Source: Kitasatospora sp. NBC_01246 (GTDB taxonomy: Bacteria > Actinomycetota > Actinomycetes > Streptomycetales > Streptomycetaceae). From it: a stretch of DNA of 64,000 bases. The notes under the pieces are model-generated. The model was given only the letters and a program-made list of their open reading frames with translations. It did no database searches and was not told the DNA's origin. The stretch is taken from contig NZ_CP108484.1 of assembly GCF_036226505.1 (NCBI RefSeq), positions 8,031,501 to 8,095,500 of the forward strand. The letters are read 5' to 3'. Made by a program: the position numbers and the translations under genes. Numbering within the stretch: position 1 is the first letter of the stretch; each line of letters begins with the position of its first letter. This document shows positions 44,249 through 53,030 of the stretch, piece by piece.

Positions 44249-45706
44249 GTGTCCGGAACGAACACCCCGCCCGCGACCACCGCCACCCGCAGACGGCGCC
44301 CGCGCCGCGCACTGACCACCGTGCTGACCGCCGCCGGCGCGGCCACCGCGCTCTGCGCGGCGCTGCTCGGCACCGCCACGGCCGCCGTCCCGCCCGCGCC
44401 CGCCGGCTGGACCACCGTCTGGAGCGACGACTTCGGCGGCGCCGCCGACACCCTGCCGGCGGCCGCCGACTGGATCGTCGACACCGGCACCAGCTACCCC
44501 GGCGGCGCCGCCAACTGGGGCACCGGCGAGGTCCAGAGCTACACCGCGAACACCGCCAACCTCCGCCAGGACGGCGCCGGGAACCTGCGCATCACCCCGA
44601 TCCGGGACGCCGCCGGCAACTGGACCTCCGGCCGGATCGAGACCAGGCGCAGCGACTTCGAACCGCCCGCCGGCGGGAAGCTGCGGATCGAGTCCCGGAT
44701 CCAGATGCCGAACGTGACCGGCCCGGCCGCCGACGGCTACTGGCCGGCCTTCTGGACGCTGGGCGCGCCGTACCGCGGCAACTACTGGAACTGGCCGACC
44801 ATCGGCGAGTTCGACCTGATGGAGAACGTCAACGGCGTCAACCAGGTCTGGGGGACCCTGCACTGCGGCGGCAACCCGGGCGGCCCGTGCAACGAGACCA
44901 CCGGCCTCGGCGCCGTGCACGCCTGCCCGGGCTCGGCCTGCCAGGGCAACTTCCACACCTACGCGCTGGAGTGGGACCGCAGCGTCAGCCCGCAGCAGCT
45001 GCGCTGGTACGTCGACGGCGTGCAGTTCCACTCCGTCACCTCGGCCCAGATGGACGCCGCCACCTGGGACGCGGCCACCGCGCACGGGCACTTCATCCTG
45101 CTGAACGTCGCGATGGGCGGGGCCTTCCCCGACCCGGTAGCGGGTCACCGGACGCCCACCGCCGCGACCGCCTCCGGCGTGCCGATGCTGGTCGACTACG
45201 TCGCGGTCTACCGCTCGGGCGGCGGCACCACGCCGCCGACCACGCCGCCGCCGACCACCGCGCCGCCGACCACGCCGCCCCCCGGCGGCACCGGGAGCGC
45301 GTACGGCACCATCCAGGCCGAGGCCTACGGCGGGCAGTCGGGGACGGCCCGGGAGGCCACCACCGACAGCGGCGGCGGCCAGAACCTCGCCGCGCTCGCC
45401 AACGGCGACTGGGCGCTGTACCCGGGCGTCGACTTCGGGACGGCCCCGGCCCGGCAGTTCAAGGCGCGGGTGGCCTCGGGTGCGGCGGGCGGCGTCAGCG
45501 GACTGGTCGAGGTCCGCCTCGACAGCCGGACCGCCGCGCCGATCGGCTCCTTCGCCGTGGCCAACACGGGTGGCTGGCAGAGCTGGACGACCGTCCCGGC
45601 GAACATCGCCGCGACCACCGGCAGGCACGACGTCTACCTGACCTTCACCAGCGGGCAGCCGGCCGACTTCGTCAACGTCAACTGGTTCACGTTCAGCACC
45701 ACCTGA
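44249..45706 (+). CDS. secreted GH16 endo-beta-1,3-glucanase with C-terminal CBM6-like domain
   Basis: 485 residues from GTG 44249 (GGAGG upstream). Signal peptide with ATRRRRPRRALTTVLTAAG. GH16 domain residues ~45-330 with the catalytic ExDxxE in GEFDLMENV and the expected WPAFWTLG before it. A Thr/Pro linker of the TPPTTPPP type joins a C-terminal CBM6-like beta-sandwich (IQAEAYGGQSGTAREATTDSGGGQNLA...FVNVNWFTF). It cuts laminarin-like beta-1,3-glucan endolytically outside the cell. No full operator was found in its own short upstream gap, only a half-site GCGCTCCCA. Confidence 0.94.
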   Translation: MSGTNTPPATTATRRRRPRRALTTVLTAAGAATALCAALLGTATAAVPPAPAGWTTVWSDDFGGAADTLPAAADWIVDTGTSYPGGAANWGTGEVQSYTANTANLRQDGAGNLRITPIRDAAGNWTSGRIETRRSDFEPPAGGKLRIESRIQMPNVTGPAADGYWPAFWTLGAPYRGNYWNWPTIGEFDLMENVNGVNQVWGTLHCGGNPGGPCNETTGLGAVHACPGSACQGNFHTYALEWDRSVSPQQLRWYVDGVQFHSVTSAQMDAATWDAATAHGHFILLNVAMGGAFPDPVAGHRTPTAATASGVPMLVDYVAVYRSGGGTTPPTTPPPTTAPPTTPPPGGTGSAYGTIQAEAYGGQSGTAREATTDSGGGQNLAALANGDWALYPGVDFGTAPARQFKARVASGAAGGVSGLVEVRLDSRTAAPIGSFAVANTGGWQSWTTVPANIAATTGRHDVYLTFTSGQPADFVNVNWFTFSTT

Positions 45707-45717
45707 CCCGGGGTGCC

Positions 45718-45752
45718 GGGCGGTGGCGGGCGGTAGTCGCCCGCCACCGCTC
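45718..45752 (+). terminator. terminator of the GH16 gene
   Basis: A perfect 12-bp stem (45721-45732 with 45738-45749) with loop GTAGT, extendable by three pairs. Confidence 0.75.
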
Positions 45753-45774
45753 CGGCGTGCCCGCCCGGGGGTTC

Positions 45775-45788
45775 TGGGAGCGCTCTCA
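45775..45788 (+). promoter_or_regulatory. LacI-type operator before the regulator gene
   Basis: TGGGAGCGCTCTCA, one mismatch from the GH64 site and intermediate with the published CebR box TGGGAGCGCTCCCA. A -10-like TAGGCT follows at 45810-45815, so the regulator is probably autoregulated. Confidence 0.75.
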
Positions 45789-45851
45789 GCGACGGGCGGC
45801 CGACCCGCTAGGCTCTGGGGACGAAGCGTTCACACGCGAGAGGAGCCCACG

Positions 45852-46964
45852 GTGCCGGAGCAGTCGCCGCGTCCGACGCTGGAGTCGGTCGCCGAACGGG
45901 CCGGGGTCTCCCGGGCCACGGCGTCGCGGGTGGTGAACGGCGGGGAGGGCGTCCGCGAGGCCCTGCGGGAGAAGGTCCGACGGGCCGTCGACGAGCTCGG
46001 CTACGTCCCGAACCCGGCCGCCCGGACGCTGGTCACCCGGCACAACCGGGCGGTCGCCGTGGTGGTGGCCGAGCCCGGCAGCCGGCTCTTCTCCGACCCG
46101 TTCTTCGCCCAGCAGCTGCGCGGCATCGGCCGCGAGCTGTCGGCCGCCGACCACCAGATGGTCCTGATGATGGTCGAGGACCAGCACGACTACGAGCGGG
46201 TCGGCCGCTACCTGGCCGGCGGGCACGTGGACGGCGCGCTGCTGTTCTCGCTGCACCAGCCGGACCCGCTGCCCGACATGGCGCGCAAGGTCGGGCTGCC
46301 CTTCGTGGTGGGCGGCCGGCCGGGCTGGCCGGGCGCCGAGTCCGACCACGACCTGGTCTACGTGGACAGCGACAACCGGGGCGGCGCCCGACTGGCGGTC
46401 GGCCACCTGCGGGCCCTCGGGCGCACGGTCATCGCCACCGTCACCGGCCCGCTCGACCAGACCTCCTCCATGGACCGGCTGGACGGCTACCGGGACGTGC
46501 TGCCCGACGGCGACCCGGCGCTGATCGCCGAGGGGGACTTCACCCCCGACGGCGGCGGCCGGGCGATGGCCGAACTGCTGGCCCGCCGGCCCGACCTGGA
46601 CGCGGTGTTCGCGGCCTCCGACGCGATGGCCTCGGGCGCGCTGCGGGTGCTGCGCGAGGCCGGCCGTCGGGTGCCGGAGGACGTCGCCGTGGTGGGCTTC
46701 GACGACGTCGAGTCGATCGCGGCCTGGACGGAGCCGCCGCTGACGACGGTGCGTCAGGACATCGAGGAGATGGGCCGCTTGATGGCCGGGCTGCTGCTGC
46801 GCCGGCTCGCCGGTGCCGGTGCCGGTGCCGGTGCCGGTGCCGGTGCCGGTGCGCGGCCCGGGGCGGCCGGCGGAGCGGCGGGCGGCCTCCCGTCGGGTCT
46901 GCGCCCCGGGGGCCCCACCTCCGTGATCACCCCCACCCGGCTGGTCCTGCGCGCCTCGGCCTGA
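45852..46964 (+). CDS. LacI family regulator, CebR-like, of beta-glucan use
   Basis: 370 residues from GTG 45852 (AGGAGC upstream). HTH at the N-terminus (TLESVAERAGVSRATASRVVNGGEGVREALREKV) then the sugar-binding core ending VPEDVAVVGFDDVESIAAWTEPPLTTVRQDIEEMG. A (GCCGGT)7 repeat encodes (Ala-Gly)7 near the C-terminus, before the usual LacI ending TRLVLRASA, giving a ~35-residue insertion. It should repress GH64, itself and the ABC operon in the absence of an oligoglucoside, probably laminaribiose or cellobiose. Confidence 0.92.
   Translation: MPEQSPRPTLESVAERAGVSRATASRVVNGGEGVREALREKVRRAVDELGYVPNPAARTLVTRHNRAVAVVVAEPGSRLFSDPFFAQQLRGIGRELSAADHQMVLMMVEDQHDYERVGRYLAGGHVDGALLFSLHQPDPLPDMARKVGLPFVVGGRPGWPGAESDHDLVYVDSDNRGGARLAVGHLRALGRTVIATVTGPLDQTSSMDRLDGYRDVLPDGDPALIAEGDFTPDGGGRAMAELLARRPDLDAVFAASDAMASGALRVLREAGRRVPEDVAVVGFDDVESIAAWTEPPLTTVRQDIEEMGRLMAGLLLRRLAGAGAGAGAGAGAGARPGAAGGAAGGLPSGLRPGGPTSVITPTRLVLRASA
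46809..46850 (+). repeat. hexanucleotide repeat GCCGGT x7 inside the LacI gene
   Basis: Seven perfect copies, in frame, coding (Ala-Gly)7. Copy changes keep the frame. Confidence 0.98.
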
Positions 46965-47010
46965 CCGGTCTCGGTCTGACGGGCCGGACCTGACCGGCGG
47001 GCACCTGACC
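46962..47010. repeat. degenerate ~15-bp repeat of CTGACCGG over the LacI stop codon
   Basis: CTGAC at spacing 15, 14 and 15 bp (TGA at 46962, 46977, 46991, 47006). The first TGA is the true stop. Confidence 0.65.
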
Positions 47011-47132
47011 GGCCGGGGCCCCAGCGGTCGGGCGCTTCGCCGTCCCGCCCGGAGTAACCCTTTCCACCCCCGCGTTCAAGGCCTGAACGCCGGTCGACGA
47101 TATCCCGGAGATTACGTTCGGGTTTCGGCCTC

Positions 47133-47202
47133 TTGACCATCGCGCCGCCCGCACGGCACTCTCCTCTCAACGCACTGAGAGCGCTCTCAAGAGCGCTCTC
47201 AG
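47133..47202 (+). promoter_or_regulatory. promoter with two adjacent LacI-type operators before the ABC operon
   Basis: TTGACC (47133-47138) in the same CTCTTGACC context as the GH64 promoter, a weak -10 near 47155-47160, then the perfect TGAGAGCGCTCTCA (47176-47189) followed at once by a second copy AAGAGCGCTCTCAG (47189-47202), 13 bp on. Confidence 0.75.
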
Positions 47203-47309
47203 AACCCGTTCGACGCACCGCCCCGCGCCCCTCGTCCGCGCATCCCCACACCCCCCGCTCGCCCCGCGCCGCCCGAACCGCACCCCACCCGCCCCGCCAG
47301 GGAGTCCTC

Positions 47310-48596
47310 ATGCGCCGCTCCGCCGCCGTGCTCGGCAGCACCGCCCTCGCCGCCACCCTCCTACTCACCGCCTGCGGCAGCTCCGCCGGATCGGCCGACG
47401 CCGCCGACGGCAAGGTGACCATCACCGTCGACCTCTTCGGCACCTTCGGCTTCAAGGAGAGCGGCCTCTACGAGGAGTACATGAAGCTGCACCCCAACGT
47501 CACGGTCAAGCAGACCGACACCCAGGACGAGGGCCAGTACTGGCAGGCCCTGCAGGCCAAGCTCGCGGGCGGCGGCGGCCTGGCCGACATCCAGGGGCTG
47601 GAGGTCGGCCGGGTGGCGAGCGTGCTGCAGAAGCAGGCCGACAAGTTCACCGACCTGAAGACCCTCGGGCTCGGCTCGGTCAACGACGAACTGGTGCCCT
47701 GGAAGGGCGCCGCGGTGAAGACCGCCGACGGCCGGGTCCTCGGGGCCGGTACCGACATCGGCCCGGAGGCGATCTGCTACCGCACCGACCTGTTCAAGGC
47801 GGCCGGCCTGCCCACCGACCGCACCGAGCTGGCCCAGCGCTGGTCGACCTGGCAGGGCTACCTGGACCTCGGCAAGCAGTACGTGGCCACGGCCGGCGCC
47901 GGCAACACCTGGACGGACAGTGCGGCCGGGCTCTTCACCGCCGAGGTCGGCCAGCAGAAGGTGCGCTACGCCGACGAGAGCGGCAAGCCGGTCTTCGACA
48001 GCAGCCAGGCCGTGCGGACCGCCTGGGCCGACGCCGGCCGGCTGGTCGCGGACGGGCTGAGTGCGAAGCTCCCGCAGTGGACCCCGGAGTGGAACAAGGC
48101 CTTCAGCACCGGGAAGTTCGCCACCCTGAGCTGCCCCGCCTGGATGCTCGGCTACATCAAGGGCCAGGCGGGCGAGGCCGGTTCGGGCAGCTGGGACATC
48201 GCCCCCGGCCCCGGCCGGACGGGCAACTGGGGCGGCTCCTACCTCACCGTGCCCAGGACGGCCAAGCACCCCAAGGAGGCCGCCGCGCTGATCGCCTGGC
48301 TGACCGCCAAGGAGCAGCAGACCACCCTCTTCAGGAAGCAGGGCTCCTTCCCGTCGTCCACCGGCGCGCAGGCCGCCATCAAGGACGTGACCGACCCGTA
48401 CTTCAACAACGCGCCGATCGGCCGGATCTTCAGCGAGTCGGCGGCCGCCATGCCGGCCCAGGTGCTCGGCGTGGACGACGGCGTGATCGGCAAGGCCTTC
48501 ACCGACGCCCTGGGCGAGGTCGAGCGGACCGGCACCGCCCCGGACGCGGCCTGGAAGCACGCGATGGACAACATCGCCAAGGCCAACGGAAACTGA
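47310..48596 (+). CDS. ABC transporter substrate-binding lipoprotein for oligosaccharides
   Basis: 428 residues from ATG 47310 (AGGGAG upstream). Lipobox LLTACG at residues 19-24 follows a signal sequence, so it is a membrane-anchored lipoprotein. MalE/family 1 fold stretches include VDLFGTFGFKESGLYEEYMKLHPNVTVKQ and TVPRTAKHPKEAAALIAWLTAKEQQ. With the GH1 gene and LacI site, the ligand is probably a laminari- or cello-oligosaccharide. First gene of the importer operon; no ATPase gene is present, as usual where MsiK energises several sugar importers. Confidence 0.93.
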   Translation: MRRSAAVLGSTALAATLLLTACGSSAGSADAADGKVTITVDLFGTFGFKESGLYEEYMKLHPNVTVKQTDTQDEGQYWQALQAKLAGGGGLADIQGLEVGRVASVLQKQADKFTDLKTLGLGSVNDELVPWKGAAVKTADGRVLGAGTDIGPEAICYRTDLFKAAGLPTDRTELAQRWSTWQGYLDLGKQYVATAGAGNTWTDSAAGLFTAEVGQQKVRYADESGKPVFDSSQAVRTAWADAGRLVADGLSAKLPQWTPEWNKAFSTGKFATLSCPAWMLGYIKGQAGEAGSGSWDIAPGPGRTGNWGGSYLTVPRTAKHPKEAAALIAWLTAKEQQTTLFRKQGSFPSSTGAQAAIKDVTDPYFNNAPIGRIFSESAAAMPAQVLGVDDGVIGKAFTDALGEVERTGTAPDAAWKHAMDNIAKANGN

Positions 48597-48619
48597 CGGG
48601 GTATCGGCAGACCACCACG

Positions 48620-49561
48620 ATGGCCATCACCTCCGCCGCCCGCCTGCCCGCGGCCGACCCGGCGAAGCCCCGGGCCCGCCGGGCCGGCCGGCTCGCGCCC
48701 TACGGCTTCCTCGCCCCGTTCTTCGTCCTCTTCGCCGCCTTCGGGCTCTTCCCGCTGCTCTACACCGCCTATGTCTCGCTCCACCGGGTCGAGTTGCAGA
48801 CCACCGACCGGATGGACTGGGTCGGCGCGCAGAACTACACCCGCCTGCTGGCGGACCCGTTCTTCTGGAACGCGCTGCGCAACACCTTCACCATCGGGGT
48901 GGTCTCTACCGTGCCCCAGCTGCTGATGGCACTGGGCCTGGCCCACCTGCTCAACTACCGGCTGCGCGGCCGGTCCTTCTACCGGGTTGCGATGCTGATG
49001 CCGTACGCGACCTCGGTGGCGGCCGCCACGCTGGTCTTCGCCCAGCTCTTCGGGCGGGACTACGGCCTGATCAACTGGGTGCTGGGCCAGGTCGGCCTGA
49101 GCCCGGTGGACTGGCAGGCGGGCACCTGGGCCTCGCAGTTCGGCGTCTCCGCGATCGTCACCTGGCGGTGGACGGGGTACAACGCGCTGATCTACCTGGC
49201 CGGCATGCAGGCGATCCCCGGCGAGCTCTACGAGTCGGCGGCGGTCGACGGGGCCTCCCGGTGGCAGCAGTTCCGCCACGTCACCGTCCCCGGCCTGCGC
49301 CCCACCATCGTCTTCACCGTGGTGGTGTCGACCATCGGCGCCACCCAGCTGTTCGGCGAACCGCTGCTCTACGAGGGGAACGCCGGCGGCGGGATCTCCC
49401 ACCAGTACCAGACCCTCGGCCTCTACCTCTACGAGCAGGGCTGGAGCTTCTTCCACCTCGGGCGCGCGGCCGCGGTGGCCTGGGTGATGTTCCTGCTGAT
49501 CGTCGTCCTCGCCCTGCTGAATGCGGCGATCGCCGCCCGGCGCAACCGTACGGACCGGTGA
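48620..49561 (+). CDS. sugar ABC transporter permease (MalF type)
   Basis: 313 residues from ATG 48620. Six membrane segments; the EAA loop for ATPase contact reads ELYESAAVDGASRWQQFRHVTVPGLRP. 23 bases after the lipoprotein gene. Confidence 0.93.
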   Translation: MAITSAARLPAADPAKPRARRAGRLAPYGFLAPFFVLFAAFGLFPLLYTAYVSLHRVELQTTDRMDWVGAQNYTRLLADPFFWNALRNTFTIGVVSTVPQLLMALGLAHLLNYRLRGRSFYRVAMLMPYATSVAAATLVFAQLFGRDYGLINWVLGQVGLSPVDWQAGTWASQFGVSAIVTWRWTGYNALIYLAGMQAIPGELYESAAVDGASRWQQFRHVTVPGLRPTIVFTVVVSTIGATQLFGEPLLYEGNAGGGISHQYQTLGLYLYEQGWSFFHLGRAAAVAWVMFLLIVVLALLNAAIAARRNRTDR

Positions 49562-50403
49562 CCCGCATGCGACCGAACCCGCGCTCCCCGCTGCACGGCG
49601 GCCCGCTCGTCCACGTGGTGCTGATCACCGCCACCCTGGTGTTCGCCTTCCCCTTCTACTGGACGCTGGTGGCCGCCAGCCGCTCCAACGCCGAACTCAG
49701 CTCGGCCTCACCGTCGCTGACCCCCGGACCGAACCTGCTGCACAACATCGGCGCGGCACTGGAGCAGGCGGCGATCGGCGACGCGCTGCTGAACTCGCTG
49801 ATCGTCGCCGCCACCGTCACGGCCGGGGTGGTGCTCTCCTCGACGCTGGCCGGCTTCGCCTTCGCCAAACTGCGCTTCCGCGGCCGCGGCCTGCTGCTGG
49901 CGGTCACCGTCGCCACCATGATGATCCCGCCGCAGCTCGGCGTGATCCCGCTGTTCATGGTGATCGTCCGGCTCGACCTGCAGAACACCCTGCCGTCGGT
50001 GATCCTGCCCTCGCTGGTCTCGGCCTTCGGGGTGTTCTTCATGCGGCAGTACCTGGTCCAGGCGCTGCCGGACGAACTGGTCGAGGCCGGCCGCGTCGAC
50101 GGCGCCTCGCTGCTGCGGATCTTCCGTTCGATCGTGCTCCCGGCCGCCCGCCCGGGCATGGCGGTGCTGGGCATGCTGACCTTCATGGCCACCTGGAACG
50201 ACTTCTTCTGGCCGGTCGTCGCCCTCAGCTCGCAGAACCCCACCGTGCAGGTCGCGTTGAAGTCCCTGGGGCAGGGGTACGTTCCCGACCAGTCGATCGT
50301 CATGGCCGGCACCCTGATCGGCACGCTCCCCGTCCTGCTGGTCTTCGGCGTCCTCGGCCGGCAGATCGTCGGCGGCATCATGCAGGGCGCCGTCAAGGGC
50401 TGA
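49558..50403 (+). CDS. sugar ABC transporter permease (MalG type)
   Basis: 281 residues from GTG 49558, which overlaps the previous stop (GTGA); an ATG at 49567 is an alternative. Six membrane segments, EAA loop ELVEAGRVDGASLLRIFRSIVLPAARP, and the C-terminal VGGIMQGAVKG typical of MalG-like subunits. Confidence 0.93.
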   Translation: MTRMRPNPRSPLHGGPLVHVVLITATLVFAFPFYWTLVAASRSNAELSSASPSLTPGPNLLHNIGAALEQAAIGDALLNSLIVAATVTAGVVLSSTLAGFAFAKLRFRGRGLLLAVTVATMMIPPQLGVIPLFMVIVRLDLQNTLPSVILPSLVSAFGVFFMRQYLVQALPDELVEAGRVDGASLLRIFRSIVLPAARPGMAVLGMLTFMATWNDFFWPVVALSSQNPTVQVALKSLGQGYVPDQSIVMAGTLIGTLPVLLVFGVLGRQIVGGIMQGAVKG

Positions 50404-50430
50404 CCCCGACCCACACCACCGGAAGGTGAC

Positions 50431-51882
50431 ATGACCGACCACGCCCGACCCCTCGTGTTCCCCGCCGACTTCCTCTGGGGCGCGGCCACCGCCGCCTACC
50501 AGATCGAGGGCGCCGCCGGGGAGGACGGCCGCACCCCGTCCATCTGGGACACCTTCAGCCGGACGCCCGGCAAGGTCCGCAACGGCGACACCGGTGACAT
50601 CGCGACCGACCACTACCACCGGTTCCGCGAGGACATCGCGCTGATGGCCGAACTCGGCCTGCCCGCCTACCGCTTCTCGATCGCCTGGCCGCGCGTCCAG
50701 CCCGGCGGCAGCGGCCCGGTCAACAAGGCCGGGCTCGACTTCTACGACCGGCTGGTCGACGGGCTGCTGGAGCACGGCATCACCCCGGTGGCCACGCTCT
50801 ACCACTGGGACCTGCCGCAGGAACTGGAGACCCCGGCCGGTGGCGGCCCCGCCGCGGGCGGCGGCTGGACCGACCGGTCGACCGCCCGGCGCTTCGCCGA
50901 GTACGCGGCCCTGGCCGCCGCCCGGCTGGGCGACCGCGTCGACTCCTGGACCACCCTGAACGAGCCGTGGTGCAGCGCCTTCCTCGGCTACGGCAGCGGC
51001 GTCCACGCCCCCGGCCGCACCGACCCGGCCGCCGCCCTCACCGCCCACCACCACCTGCTGCTCGCCCACGGCCTCGCCGTCGGCGCGCTGCGCGCCGAAC
51101 TCCCGGCCACGGCCCGGGTCTCGCTCACCCTCAACCTGGCGGCCGTGCGCCCGCACCGCGACGACCCGGCCGACCGCGAGGCCGCCCGGCGGATCGACGG
51201 GCTGGCCAACCGGATCTTCCTCGACCCGGTGTTCCACGGCCGCTACCCGGCCGACGTGCTCGCCGACACCGCCGGCGTCACCGACTGGTCCTTCGTCCGC
51301 GACGGCGACCTCGCCGAGATCTCCCGCCCCCTCGACGCGCTCGGCATCAACTACTACACCCCGACGGTGGTCGCCGCCGACGACCCGGCCGACCCGGCCC
51401 CGCGCCAGGACGGCCACGGCGGCGAGCGCTCCCCCTGGCCCGCCGACCACGGCATCCGGTTCCTGCCGGCCGAGGGCGAGCGCACCGCGATGGGGTGGCC
51501 GGTCGACGCCGAGGGCCTGTACGAGCTGCTCACCCGGCTCCGCGACGAGCTGCCCGGCCTGCCCCTGCTGATCACCGAGAACGGCGCCGCCTACGACGAC
51601 TACGGCGACCCCTCGGGCGCGGTGCGCGACCCCGAGCGGATCGCCTACCTGCGGTCCCACCTGGCCGCCGTCCACCGCGCGATCGCCGCCGGCGCGCCCG
51701 TGCGCGGCTACTTCCTCTGGTCCCTGCTGGACAACTTCGAGTGGGCGTACGGCTACGGCAAGCGGTTCGGCATCGTCCACGTGGACTTCCCCTCCCAGCG
51801 CCGCACGCCCAAGGACAGCGCCCGCTGGTACGCGGAGGTGGTCCGCACCGGCGAGCTCCGCGCGGCCGACCCGCCGGCCTGA
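50431..51882 (+). CDS. GH1 beta-glucosidase, cytoplasmic
   Basis: 483 residues from ATG 50431 (GGAAGG upstream). GH1 N-terminal signature FLWGAATAAYQIEGAAGEDG, acid/base Glu in TLNEPWCSAFLGYG, nucleophile Glu in LITENGAAYDD, and the aglycone-site WSLLDNFEWAYGYGKRFGIVHVDF. No signal peptide: it hydrolyses imported di- and oligosaccharides to glucose. Last gene of the importer operon. Confidence 0.95.
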   Translation: MTDHARPLVFPADFLWGAATAAYQIEGAAGEDGRTPSIWDTFSRTPGKVRNGDTGDIATDHYHRFREDIALMAELGLPAYRFSIAWPRVQPGGSGPVNKAGLDFYDRLVDGLLEHGITPVATLYHWDLPQELETPAGGGPAAGGGWTDRSTARRFAEYAALAAARLGDRVDSWTTLNEPWCSAFLGYGSGVHAPGRTDPAAALTAHHHLLLAHGLAVGALRAELPATARVSLTLNLAAVRPHRDDPADREAARRIDGLANRIFLDPVFHGRYPADVLADTAGVTDWSFVRDGDLAEISRPLDALGINYYTPTVVAADDPADPAPRQDGHGGERSPWPADHGIRFLPAEGERTAMGWPVDAEGLYELLTRLRDELPGLPLLITENGAAYDDYGDPSGAVRDPERIAYLRSHLAAVHRAIAAGAPVRGYFLWSLLDNFEWAYGYGKRFGIVHVDFPSQRRTPKDSARWYAEVVRTGELRAADPPA

Positions 51883-51950
51883 GCCCCGCCCGCCGTCCTG
51901 AGTCCGCGCCGTGACCGGGCGCCGGTGACCCCGGCGCCGGTGCGCCGGGA

Positions 51951-52991
51951 ATGCGGTCCCGGACGGTGGTGGTTGCCGCTGAGGTGACTACTGCCGCGCC
52001 TGCGATCCGCCTCTCGGTGCTCGACCGTTCCCGGACGAGACGGGGGGAGGAGCCCGCGCGGGCGCTGCGGGACACGGTGGCGTTCGCCCGGCACGCCGAG
52101 CGGCTCGGCTACCACCGGTTCTGGGTGTCCGAGCACCACGGCGTCCCCGGCGTGGCCGGGTCGGCGCCCACTGTGCTCGCCGCGGCGGTGGCCTCGGCCA
52201 CCGACCGGATCCGGGTCGGCACGGGCGGCGTGATGCTCCCTAACCACCAGCCGCTGGTCGTGGCCGAGCAGTTCGGGGTGCTCGCCGCGCTCTTCCCCGG
52301 CCGGATCGACATGGGGCTGGGCCGCTCGGTGGCCTTCACCGACGGCGTCCGGCGGGCGCTCGGCCGGGACAAGGACGCCGCGGACCGCTTCGGCGAGCAA
52401 CTGGCCGAGCTGCTCGGCTACTTCGACGGGTCGGGGCGCACTCACCGGGACGTCCACGCCCGCCCCGCCGAGGGCCTGGACGTCCCGGCCTTCGTCCTGG
52501 CCACCGGCGCGGGCGCGGACATCGCCGCCGAGGCCGGGCTGCCGCTGGTCATCGGGGCCGTCCGCGGCGAGGACCGGATGCTGGCCGCGATCGACCGCTA
52601 CCGCGCCCGGTTCCGCCCCTCCGCACAGGCGGCCCGGCCGTACGTGGTGGTCTCCGGCACGGTGGCGGTCGCCGGAACGGCCGAAGAGGCCGAGCGGCTG
52701 CTGGTCGCCGAGGCCTGGGCGAGCGCCCACGCCCGGACCCACGGCGAGTTCCCGCCGCTGGCCCCCGCCGAGGAGGTGCTCGGCCGGGAGATGGGCCCGC
52801 GCGAGCGCGCGGCCTACCAGCAGTCGCTGCGCGGCCACATCGCCGGGACCCCGCCGCAGGCCGCCGCCGAGCTCGCCGCGCTGGTGGCCCGCACCGGGGC
52901 CGACGAGTTCCTCGTCACCACCAGCACGTACGACCGCGCGGCGCTGTTCGACTCCTACCGCCTGCTCGCCGAGGCGGTCCGCCCGCGCTGA
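51951..52991 (+). CDS. luciferase-like monooxygenase (LLM) family protein
   Basis: 346 residues from ATG 51951. The conserved part begins at IRLSVLDRS, so GTG 51984 may be the true start. Family marks: HAERLGYHRFWVSEHHGVPGVAG, RIRVGTGGVMLPNHQPLVVAEQFGVLAALFPGRIDMGLGR. Flavin-dependent, F420 or FMN; substrate unknown. Single gene. Confidence 0.85.
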   Translation: MRSRTVVVAAEVTTAAPAIRLSVLDRSRTRRGEEPARALRDTVAFARHAERLGYHRFWVSEHHGVPGVAGSAPTVLAAAVASATDRIRVGTGGVMLPNHQPLVVAEQFGVLAALFPGRIDMGLGRSVAFTDGVRRALGRDKDAADRFGEQLAELLGYFDGSGRTHRDVHARPAEGLDVPAFVLATGAGADIAAEAGLPLVIGAVRGEDRMLAAIDRYRARFRPSAQAARPYVVVSGTVAVAGTAEEAERLLVAEAWASAHARTHGEFPPLAPAEEVLGREMGPRERAAYQQSLRGHIAGTPPQAAAELAALVARTGADEFLVTTSTYDRAALFDSYRLLAEAVRPR

Positions 52992-53030
52992 CCGGCGCTC
53001 CGCCGGGGAGGCGGCCTCACCCCGGACCGG

